A DNA stretch of 64,000 bases from Campylobacter concisus (GTDB lineage: Bacteria; Campylobacterota; Campylobacteria; Campylobacterales; Campylobacteraceae), in NCBI RefSeq assembly GCF_003048405.1, contig NZ_PIQS01000001.1:1-64000 (forward strand). Direction: 5' to 3'. Made by a program: the position numbers and the translations under genes. Shown one piece after another: positions 27,537 to 34,851 of this stretch; position 1 is the stretch's first letter; each line of letters starts with the position of its first letter. Under the pieces are notes generated by a model. It did no database searches. It had not been told where the DNA came from and was given only the letters and a program-made list of their open reading frames with translations.

Positions 27537-28610
27537 ATGAATATTCTTCACACGCAGACACTTTTTAACTGGGGTGGTGAGCAAAACAAGACACTAAATG
27601 AGATGCGTTTTATGCGCGAGATGGGTCACAATGTCATACTTTTTTGCAACCCAAACTCTCAGATAGAAAGCATTGCAAAAGAAGAAGGCTTTAGTGTTAT
27701 AGCACAAGAAATGAATAAGAAAAATTTTCATAAAAGCGTACCAGCACTTTGCGAAGCAATAAGCTCGAACAAGATAGATATCGTAATCACGCATGGCTCG
27801 ACTGATAGCTGGGTTGGGGCAATTGCTGGACTATTTTACAGAAGCAAAGGCGTTAAATTTTACAAGGAAAGGCATAATCTTTTTCCTATAAAGGGGCTTG
27901 TTTCTAAATTTATGCATAAAAAGCTTTTTGATAAAATTTTATACATCTCAGATAGTGTCAAAGAGTACCTGCTAAGCATCGGCGTTAGCAAAGATAGGCT
28001 AGTTTTTATGCCAAGCACAGTCGATGTGGAGGCGATAGATGCTACAAAAAGCACTTTTAGAGATGAGTTTAATATATCTCAAGATGAGCTAGTTATCGGT
28101 ACATTTACTTCGCTTTACCGCAAGAAAGGTGTCTTTGACTTTGCAAGTGCAGCAAAAGAAATTTTAAAAGAGAAGGACGCCACAATAGTTTTTGCAGGAA
28201 ATATCAGCGAAAGCACAAAAAACGAGATTGCCTCGATTTTTAGTAAAAAAGATAAGACTATATTTACTGGTTTTAGAAAAGACGCGGCAAATGTTATAAA
28301 AAGCTTTGATATATACGTATTTGCCTCGCACTCCGAGGGGCTTGGTACGGTATTGCTTGAGGCGATGAGCTCAAAAGTACCTATCGTGGTCTATGACAAC
28401 ACGCCGATGAACGTGCTAGTTAAAGATAAAGAGCGTGGGCTTTGTGCTAGAAATTTAGATGAAATTTCGCTAAAAGAGTGCATTTTGGAGCTGATAAATG
28501 AGCCTGAAAAAGCCAAAATTTACTCACAAAATGCCTTTAAATTTGTGGATGAAAACTTTAGCCATAAGACGCTAAAAGAGGCTATTAAAAATTTACTGGA
28601 GCAAAAATGA
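27537..28610 (+). CDS. Glycosyltransferase family 4 (GT-B)
   Basis: A 357-residue GT-B glycosyltransferase. The N-terminal half starts LHTQTLFNWGGEQNKTL with the GG loop typical of GT4; the C-terminal half has GTFTSLYRKKGVFDFASA and the E-x7-E region ASHSEGLGTVLLEAMSSKVP. Sugar donor unknown. Its stop overlaps the start of a polysaccharide deacetylase, an arrangement mirrored on the opposite strand at 32502-30698. This suggests that the sugar it adds is N-acetylated and later deacetylated. Confidence 0.88.
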   Translation: MNILHTQTLFNWGGEQNKTLNEMRFMREMGHNVILFCNPNSQIESIAKEEGFSVIAQEMNKKNFHKSVPALCEAISSNKIDIVITHGSTDSWVGAIAGLFYRSKGVKFYKERHNLFPIKGLVSKFMHKKLFDKILYISDSVKEYLLSIGVSKDRLVFMPSTVDVEAIDATKSTFRDEFNISQDELVIGTFTSLYRKKGVFDFASAAKEILKEKDATIVFAGNISESTKNEIASIFSKKDKTIFTGFRKDAANVIKSFDIYVFASHSEGLGTVLLEAMSSKVPIVVYDNTPMNVLVKDKERGLCARNLDEISLKECILELINEPEKAKIYSQNAFKFVDENFSHKTLKEAIKNLLEQK

Positions 28611-29404
28611 ACTACCCAGTTTGCGTGCTAACGATGCATCACTGCAATAACAATGAAAACGACTTTGCCATTAAACCAGAGCTATTTAAAAAAGCACTTC
28701 TTATGGCGTTAAATGAGGGCTATAAATTTATAAACTATGCTCAGTTTAAAGATATAACTAGTGGGCGAGTAAAAGCCTCAAGAAAGAGCATTTTGCTAAC
28801 TTTTGATGATGGATATTTTGATAATTATAAATTTGCATTTCCTATCCTAAAAGAGCTAAAAATTCCAGCTGTGTGCTTTTTGATAACAGATAAGATCAAG
28901 GATTTTAAAAGGCAAGACTACGGCTTTGCATTTAAAAAACATAAAGAGATCGATTATGATAAAGACGCGGAGTATTTTTTAAATTTAGACGAGATCAGGC
29001 AGATGCAAGAGAGCGGACTTTTTGAGTTTGATAGCCATACAGCCAGCCACTTTTCTTGCAAAAGCAACGATGAAGTAAAATTAAGAGAGGAATTTTCTAG
29101 CTCGCTGGCTAAGATAAAAGAGCTATTTCCTGAAAAACAAGAATTTGGCTTTTGCTTTCCAAAAGGGCACTTTAACGAGCTTTCACTAAAAGTCGTGAGA
29201 GATTATTATGACTTTGCTTTTAGCGTGATAGATGGCGGATTTTGCGTAGGAGATGATAAATTTAAGATAAGACGTATCGATATATCAAACAATGCAAAGA
29301 GCGAGAGTGATTACATTTTTAGAGTTAAAAAGAAGCTTTTTATCTATTCTACGCCGGTGCTAGGAAATTTATATTCAAATTTTAGAAATAGAGGCTATAA
29401 ATAA
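28607..29404 (+). CDS. Polysaccharide deacetylase family protein (NodB/CE4-like)
   Basis: A 265-residue carbohydrate esterase 4 type protein expected to remove an acetyl group from an N-acetylated sugar. The metal and catalytic motifs are TFDDG at 65-69 and H-x3-H (H144 and H148, in DSHTASHF). No signal peptide or membrane anchor is visible, so it should act on a cytoplasmic lipid-linked or core intermediate. It overlaps the GT4 gene before it by four bases. A paralog lies at 30698-31456 on the other strand. Confidence 0.88.
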   Translation: MNYPVCVLTMHHCNNNENDFAIKPELFKKALLMALNEGYKFINYAQFKDITSGRVKASRKSILLTFDDGYFDNYKFAFPILKELKIPAVCFLITDKIKDFKRQDYGFAFKKHKEIDYDKDAEYFLNLDEIRQMQESGLFEFDSHTASHFSCKSNDEVKLREEFSSSLAKIKELFPEKQEFGFCFPKGHFNELSLKVVRDYYDFAFSVIDGGFCVGDDKFKIRRIDISNNAKSESDYIFRVKKKLFIYSTPVLGNLYSNFRNRGYK

Positions 29405-29907
29405 TGCTTGAAGCATTAAATGAGGCTTGTAAAGAAATTTTAAAAGATAAAAAACAAGCCTTAATCGCTCTTACTGGGCTTCATGGTAGTGGCAAAAGCA
29501 CACTTGCAAAGCAAATTAGAAAAAATGGATTTAAAAACTTTAAACCTTATCAAATCGCTGTAATCGATGATGATGTAATGAGCCTAAATTTATTTATAGC
29601 TCGTCCAAAGATAAAAATCAAAAGTGATCATCAAGATGAGCTAAAACCATTTTTTAAATTTATCATGCCGTTTGTAAAAGTCGTAATATACGTAAGCGCA
29701 AACCCACTTTTACGTATAAGCAAATGCGATATACTTTGTATTTTAAACGCTGATGAAGAAGCTCGAATTGCTGGAATTTATAAAAGAAATTCTAGTGACG
29801 ATTTAATCAACACCCAAAAGCATATAAATAAAAAAGAGCTTGATCTAGCAGGCCTTGCATATAAAGTCAAGTTAGAATTTGACTTAAAAGTTGGAGCAAA
29901 AAAATGA
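29404..29907 (+). CDS. P-loop ATP-binding protein, possible sugar or core kinase
   Basis: A 167-residue protein with a clean Walker A, GLHGSGKS at 25-32, inside LIALTGLHGSGKSTLAKQI, and a possible Walker B VIDDDV near 58-63. This layout recalls small adenylate/APS-kinase-like phosphotransferases. The C-terminal half is basic. No specific family recognised. Its start shares one base with the preceding stop (TAATG) and its stop overlaps the next start (ATGA), so it is made with the LOS enzymes. Phosphorylation of a core sugar or phosphoethanolamine-related step is possible, but this is inference. Confidence 0.72.
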   Translation: MLEALNEACKEILKDKKQALIALTGLHGSGKSTLAKQIRKNGFKNFKPYQIAVIDDDVMSLNLFIARPKIKIKSDHQDELKPFFKFIMPFVKVVIYVSANPLLRISKCDILCILNADEEARIAGIYKRNSSDDLINTQKHINKKELDLAGLAYKVKLEFDLKVGAKK

Positions 29908-30689
29908 ACAATCCCGTCTATGTAATATCATTAAAAAGAGATGAAGAGCGAAGGCAAAATTTACAAAGACAATTTAACAGATATGATGAATTTAAAATAA
30001 TAGATGCGGTTGATGCTAAAAATTTTAGTGTCAATGAGTATTACAGCGCCATGATAGATTGCTTGTTAAAATCTTGTGATGAAGATTATAAATTTAAAAT
30101 ACCGCCATTAATTGCGACTCCAGGTGAGCTAGCTTGCACAATGTCACATATAAAAGCCTATGAGGATTTTTTACAAGGCGACGCGGAATTTACTTTAATA
30201 TTAGAGGATGATGTTATTGGAAATGACGAGTTAATAAATGAGGCCTTTTTGCTATGCAAAGATATAAATAGTGATAGCATTTTAATATGTGGTGTGCAAG
30301 ATGGTTTAAATAGTAGATTTCGTGCTTTTGGCAAAAAAATAAAAGAAAATTTATATCTTATCTCACCATACTCATACGCTAGTATATATAGAACTGCTGC
30401 TTACATTCTAACAAGAAAGAGTGCAAAAGCTCTGCTTGATTTTTACAAAGATGGTCTTTACGGAGCCGATAAATGGGAAGCGATCCTAAAAAACACTGAT
30501 CTAAAAATGTATTTTAGCAACATCTTTTCTCATCCAGAGGAACTAGGCAACTCTAGCTTGGAAAACCAAAGAAAGCAAAAAGAGAAGATAAATTCTCTTT
30601 TTAAAAAATCTAATAAAAATTTCTCATACAAAATTTCAAGATTTTATGAAAAACATATTGCTAAAAATGAGAGAATTTTTACAAAGTAA
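29904..30689 (+). CDS. Glycosyltransferase family 25 (LOS biosynthesis, LgtB/LgtE-like)
   Basis: A 261-residue GT25 protein. The N-terminus NPVYVISLKRDEERRQNL, the middle GELACTMSHIKAYEDFL and the acidic metal motif LILEDDV are the family hallmarks; ADKWEA and the short basic C-terminal tail follow. Many family members are LOS galactosyltransferases, but some add other sugars. It is the last gene of the plus-strand core operon and ends eight bases before the convergent deacetylase gene. Confidence 0.88.
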   Translation: MNNPVYVISLKRDEERRQNLQRQFNRYDEFKIIDAVDAKNFSVNEYYSAMIDCLLKSCDEDYKFKIPPLIATPGELACTMSHIKAYEDFLQGDAEFTLILEDDVIGNDELINEAFLLCKDINSDSILICGVQDGLNSRFRAFGKKIKENLYLISPYSYASIYRTAAYILTRKSAKALLDFYKDGLYGADKWEAILKNTDLKMYFSNIFSHPEELGNSSLENQRKQKEKINSLFKKSNKNFSYKISRFYEKHIAKNERIFTK

Positions 30690-30697
30690 AATTTCTC

Positions 30698-31456
30698 CTA
30701 AGATTTTAGTGTTGAATATATTGAGCCTAAAAAGTCATTTTGATAGATAAATAGTGTCTTTTTTAGCCAACTTGCATCTTTTTTTACCGCTATTCGCCTT
30801 ATATCATCAAGCACACCATCAGATTTATTTATCCCACGCTTTGTTGTGAAAAATACCTCATAGCCAACGCTTTTTGCCACATTTTTTAGCTCATCATTAA
30901 ATTTACCTCTTGGCCAGCAAAGTAGCTTGTCATCAAAGCCAAAATTTTTATACATAAATTCTTTGCATTTTGTAAAATTTTCTTTCATTTCACAAATACC
31001 AAAATAATCATCAAAATGCGTATAAGTATGCGAGTGAAAGTCAAAGCACTCTTTCATCTTTGTTATTTCTTCGTAGTTTAAAAAGACATCTTCAGGTCTA
31101 GTTGGTGCAGCATTTTTGTATTCATTATGATCTAATTCTATAAACTCGCCACCTTTTCTACTCGCCTGCTCTATCCAGCCAGCAACTAGAAAAATAGTCG
31201 CTTTAAGATTAAATTCCTTGATAATAGGATATGCGTAGACAAAATTATCCTTCCAGCCATCATCAAATGTGATAAAGACACTCTTTTTAGGCACACCAAG
31301 CTCACCTTTTTTATATGCCACAAACTCAGCCGAGCTTAGCGTTTTGTAGCCATTTTGAGCTAAAAATTTCATCTGATCTCTAAACTCATCTACGCTACTT
31401 GCAATAAACCCGCTTTTTTTAAGCACATGATGATACATTAAAACTGTTACGCTCAT
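30698..31456 (-). CDS. Polysaccharide deacetylase family protein (NodB/CE4-like), second copy
   Basis: A 252-residue CE4-type protein with TFDDG at 63-67 and H-x3-H (H143 and H147, in HSHTYTHF), no signal peptide. It is a paralog of the gene at 28607 by shared motifs, order and size, though clearly diverged. Its start overlaps the stop of a GT4 gene by four bases, mirroring the other deacetylase. It is last of the three-gene minus-strand unit. Confidence 0.88.
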   Translation of the reverse strand: MSVTVLMYHHVLKKSGFIASSVDEFRDQMKFLAQNGYKTLSSAEFVAYKKGELGVPKKSVFITFDDGWKDNFVYAYPIIKEFNLKATIFLVAGWIEQASRKGGEFIELDHNEYKNAAPTRPEDVFLNYEEITKMKECFDFHSHTYTHFDDYFGICEMKENFTKCKEFMYKNFGFDDKLLCWPRGKFNDELKNVAKSVGYEVFFTTKRGINKSDGVLDDIRRIAVKKDASWLKKTLFIYQNDFLGSIYSTLKS

Positions 31457-32502
31457 TTTGCAAGTTCCATATATAAATTTTGCGTATTTTCTATCATTTT
31501 TTCGATACTAAAAATTTCTTTTACGTACTCTCTGCCAAACTCACCCATCTGTTTTCTTAAATTTTCATCCAAAATGAGCCTTTCAAGTACTTTTTTCAGC
31601 CCCTCTTTATCGCCATTTTGAAATAAAAATCCACTCTTTCCATCACTCACTGCCTCACCAAGACCGCCAACATCACTTCCGATAGTAGCTAACTTACACG
31701 AAGATGCTTCAAGCAACGCTCCACCGATAGCCTCCATATCTGAAGGCAACACACAAATATCAAGAGAGCCCAAAAAATCGCTCACATCGGTTCTATTTCC
31801 GAGCATAAAGATATTTTTTTTATCTTTTATATATTCTTGTAAATTTTTATTTTGCGGACCATCACCTACGATAAAAAGGGCTGATTTTTCTAAATTTAAC
31901 TCACTAAATGCATCGATTAATAGCTTATGATTTTTAGCTGCCCTTAACACTGCAACGATGCAAACTCCAACTACATCGTCATTTAAGCCAAATTCTTTTT
32001 TCATATTTATCTTAAATTCTGGTGTGTACTTTTGCGTATCGATGCCTGTATAAATTTTGACGACTTTTTCCTTTTTCACGCCTCTTTTTATAAGATCCTC
32101 GCATACTGAGTCGCACACGCCGACTACTTTTGTACTTAGATTATAAGGCAAAGGCGATGTTATAGGCAGCTGTAAATGCCTAGTGCGAACCACGCTAACG
32201 CCACAAATTTTACCTACAATCGCTCCAATAGTACCGTCCTTTCCTGAGTGAGTTGAGATGATTTTTATATTATTTTGCTTTACAAATTTGCAAATTTTTA
32301 AAATTTCAAAGATATTAAAAGACTTTTTGAGATTAAACTCAACGAATTCACACTCTATTTGCTTCTCAAAGCTTTTTGAGCCAGGATTTAGTCCATAAAA
32401 AACCTTAAATTTACTCTTATCTAGTCCATTTATCACACGCTGTGTACGGTGTTCTTGCCCACCAAATCCAAGAGAGCTTTCAAGCTCAAGTATATTTATC
32501 AT
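31453..32502 (-). CDS. Glycosyltransferase family 4 (GT-B), second copy
   Basis: A 349-residue GT4 enzyme: ESSLGFGGQEHRTQRVI near the N-terminus, STHSGKDGTIGAIVGK, AVLRAAKNHKLLIDAF, LFIVGDGPQ, and the C-terminal LPSDMEAIGGALLEASSCK with the expected acidic pair. Sugar donor unknown. It precedes a deacetylase with ATGA overlap and follows the GT2 gene by three bases. Confidence 0.88.
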   Translation of the reverse strand: MINILELESSLGFGGQEHRTQRVINGLDKSKFKVFYGLNPGSKSFEKQIECEFVEFNLKKSFNIFEILKICKFVKQNNIKIISTHSGKDGTIGAIVGKICGVSVVRTRHLQLPITSPLPYNLSTKVVGVCDSVCEDLIKRGVKKEKVVKIYTGIDTQKYTPEFKINMKKEFGLNDDVVGVCIVAVLRAAKNHKLLIDAFSELNLEKSALFIVGDGPQNKNLQEYIKDKKNIFMLGNRTDVSDFLGSLDICVLPSDMEAIGGALLEASSCKLATIGSDVGGLGEAVSDGKSGFLFQNGDKEGLKKVLERLILDENLRKQMGEFGREYVKEIFSIEKMIENTQNLYMELAK

Positions 32503-32505
32503 CTT

Positions 32506-33534
32506 CTACTCTTTAAATTCTTTCATTTTTTTATTTGACAAAAAGCCATTTATTGTATTAAAGATTTTTAAAATTTTTGATACATTTTCGTATGATTTTA
32601 CATTTTTTAGCACTTTAAGCAAAATTCTTTGTTTTAGTCTAAGTTTTGAAAAACCAGATGAGTTTATGATGCTATCAATATCTGCATAAAAAAGATCAAG
32701 TGCCTTTACATAGCTACTATTTTTTAGATTTGGTCTTGCCAAAATGGCTGGCATATAGACGCTTTTTATCTTTCTAAGCTCTAGATCTGGCACCATTTCA
32801 AGAGCTAAATTTTTGTTTTTTAAAATCGAGATTATGTCGTCATATACAAATTTATGATCCATCACAGCTTTTAATTTTTCAAAGCCAGCAGTGTTGTTGT
32901 CTCCTATCTTATAGCAATAAAAAGCCTTATTTAGTTTTACAAGAGTTTTTGAAGCAATAACATTTCTCACTACAGCGTGAAAATCTTCAGCTTGCGTGAT
33001 CCCGACTGGAAATAAATTTTCTTTTAAAATTTCAGTCCTAATCGCCTTGTTTGCCGCATTGTGCAAGACTTTGTTGTGCCTTGAGGCTAAAAGCCTCTTT
33101 AAATACTCGTTTTTATCGATTGCGCCATCCTCTTTTGTCTCAAAATCCTTCAAAAGGAGCTTTTTATGACCATAGACCTTACACATATCTGTTATCACTA
33201 TGTCGGCATCAAATTTTTCTGCGATATCATAAACACTTGAAGCATAATCTTTTTCTATATAGTCATCAGCATCTACGCAGATAGTATATTTTCCTTTAGC
33301 TAGCAATATACCATCATTTCTAGCAGCACTAACGCCTGCATTACTCTTTGTTTTTAGTATTATTTTATCTTCGTACTCTTTCAAAATTTGAGGTGTGGTA
33401 TCACTGCTTCCATCATCTACAACTATGATCTCAATATCATCCATATCTTGAGATATAAGTGAATTTAAACAATTTCTAACATGCTCTTCTTTGTTAAAAA
33501 TAGGCACCACAAAGCTTATTTTTACGTCAGACAC
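32506..33534 (-). CDS. Glycosyltransferase family 2
   Basis: A 342-residue GT-A enzyme: ISFVVPIFNKEEHVRNCLNS, IEIIVVDDGSSDTTPQIL, AGVSAARNDGILLAKG and the DxD-type motif CVDADDYIEKDY. The C-terminal 150 residues are basic and helical. It starts the minus-strand core unit, divergent from waaL with 87 bases between them. Donor and acceptor cannot be read from sequence. Confidence 0.88.
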   Translation of the reverse strand: MSDVKISFVVPIFNKEEHVRNCLNSLISQDMDDIEIIVVDDGSSDTTPQILKEYEDKIILKTKSNAGVSAARNDGILLAKGKYTICVDADDYIEKDYASSVYDIAEKFDADIVITDMCKVYGHKKLLLKDFETKEDGAIDKNEYLKRLLASRHNKVLHNAANKAIRTEILKENLFPVGITQAEDFHAVVRNVIASKTLVKLNKAFYCYKIGDNNTAGFEKLKAVMDHKFVYDDIISILKNKNLALEMVPDLELRKIKSVYMPAILARPNLKNSSYVKALDLFYADIDSIINSSGFSKLRLKQRILLKVLKNVKSYENVSKILKIFNTINGFLSNKKMKEFKE

Positions 33535-33621
33535 AATACTTCCTTTTAATTTTTGTTTAATTGTATATTATTTTTAGTTCAGCAATGATAAAATGTCCAC
33601 TTAAAATTTTAAAGGATATGC

Positions 33622-34794
33622 ATGAAAAATGACATCGTGTCTAAGCTCTACAATCTTTTTTTAGTTATTGTCTTATTTACACTACCAGTAACTGAGGGCT
33701 TAAAGCAAATTTCACTTACACTTTTCGTCTTGGCTGGAATTTATATTTGTGTCAAAGAAAAAAGGCAATTTAAATTTGATCTCATAAATATCTCGCTTTT
33801 TATCTTTGTTTTGGCTACTTTTGTAAGCTGCTTGGTAAATGGAGTTTCTGTATCAAGAGTACTTGATCCACTAAGATGTATGCTATTTTTCTTTGTGGCC
33901 AGAAGTGTCGGCGTAGAAAAAATAAATTTTAAATTTTTATTTTTTGCCTTATTTGCTGGTTTCATTGCCGCGTTTATCCCTGCTTGTATAGAAAAATTCA
34001 CTTCAAATAATCCTTTAGCGCTTTTTGAGCTTAAATCAATAGGACACGTAAATCATAGCGCTATTTTTATGCTACTAGTTTTTTGTGTAGCATTAGTTTC
34101 GATAAATAGCAAAGAAATTTTTGAAAAGTATATAGGCATAAGTGTTGCCGGAATTTGTGTCCTTGGTATAATGATAGCTGGCTCTAGAGCTGCAATGTAT
34201 CTTTTACCAATCATTATTTTTACTTACTTGCTTTTTGAAATTTTAAATAAACAGATAAAAATAAAATTTTTATTAGGCTTGATAATTTTATTTAGTGTAA
34301 TAGCTATTTCTTATATATATATATCAACGAATATTACTCAAGATCAAAGATTTTATAGTCAACTAACAAAGGGGGTCACTGGATCAGAGACTAGATATCC
34401 GATCTTTGCTAGCGCGTTTTATACATGGTTAGAATGTCCTTTATTTGGAATAGGTTCTGGTGAATTTAGGATTATTGATATAACAAAATATTTTCCAGGC
34501 AATGGTGAAGTTCATGTTGGTCACGCACACAATACCTTTTTAACATTTTTAACAGAAAAGGGCATCGTTGCCTTGCTTGCATATTTGGTATTTCAACTAT
34601 CACTATTTATAAAATTCATTAAAAATTTTAGACAAAATAGCATAGTTTTTCTTGCACTTTTAATGCTTATGGCTAATAATATAATTTCACTTGCAAATAC
34701 AACATTTCACCATGAAAATGCGCTTTTAATGCTACTATTTTGGGCTCTGGCTTTAAGTGCCATAGATAAGAAAACAACATCAAAATTTAGTTAA
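33622..34794 (+). CDS. waaL: O-antigen ligase family protein (WaaL-like)
   Basis: A 390-residue polytopic membrane protein with about ten to twelve hydrophobic segments and the ligase (Wzy_C) signature region: QRFYSQLTKGVTGSETRYPI followed by a long loop with GIGSGEFRI and GHAHNTFLTFLTEKG, where the histidine is typical of O-antigen ligases. It would join undecaprenyl-linked glycan to the lipid A core in the periplasm. It is separate from the two core units and ends at a strong hairpin shared with uvrA. Confidence 0.82.
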   Translation: MKNDIVSKLYNLFLVIVLFTLPVTEGLKQISLTLFVLAGIYICVKEKRQFKFDLINISLFIFVLATFVSCLVNGVSVSRVLDPLRCMLFFFVARSVGVEKINFKFLFFALFAGFIAAFIPACIEKFTSNNPLALFELKSIGHVNHSAIFMLLVFCVALVSINSKEIFEKYIGISVAGICVLGIMIAGSRAAMYLLPIIIFTYLLFEILNKQIKIKFLLGLIILFSVIAISYIYISTNITQDQRFYSQLTKGVTGSETRYPIFASAFYTWLECPLFGIGSGEFRIIDITKYFPGNGEVHVGHAHNTFLTFLTEKGIVALLAYLVFQLSLFIKFIKNFRQNSIVFLALLMLMANNIISLANTTFHHENALLMLLFWALALSAIDKKTTSKFS

Positions 34795-34808
34795 TACTGC
34801 AGTACATA

Positions 34809-34842
34809 TCAACCGTTTCAAATTTTACAAAGAAACGGTTGA
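34809..34842. terminator. Bidirectional terminator between waaL and uvrA
   Basis: TCAACCGTTTC at 34809-34819 and GAAACGGTTGA at 34832-34842 form a perfect 11-bp stem with a 12-base loop. It lies between two convergent genes. The plus strand continues into GCTAAATTTCTACTTTTT and the minus strand into TATGTACTGCAG. Confidence 0.75.
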
Positions 34843-34851
34843 GCTAAATTT

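Noticed and set aside
23916..34794. Phase-variable LOS genes through long G tracts, as in C. jejuni
   Set aside because: I saw no run of seven or more G or C in these genes; only short runs of up to five occur in the window.
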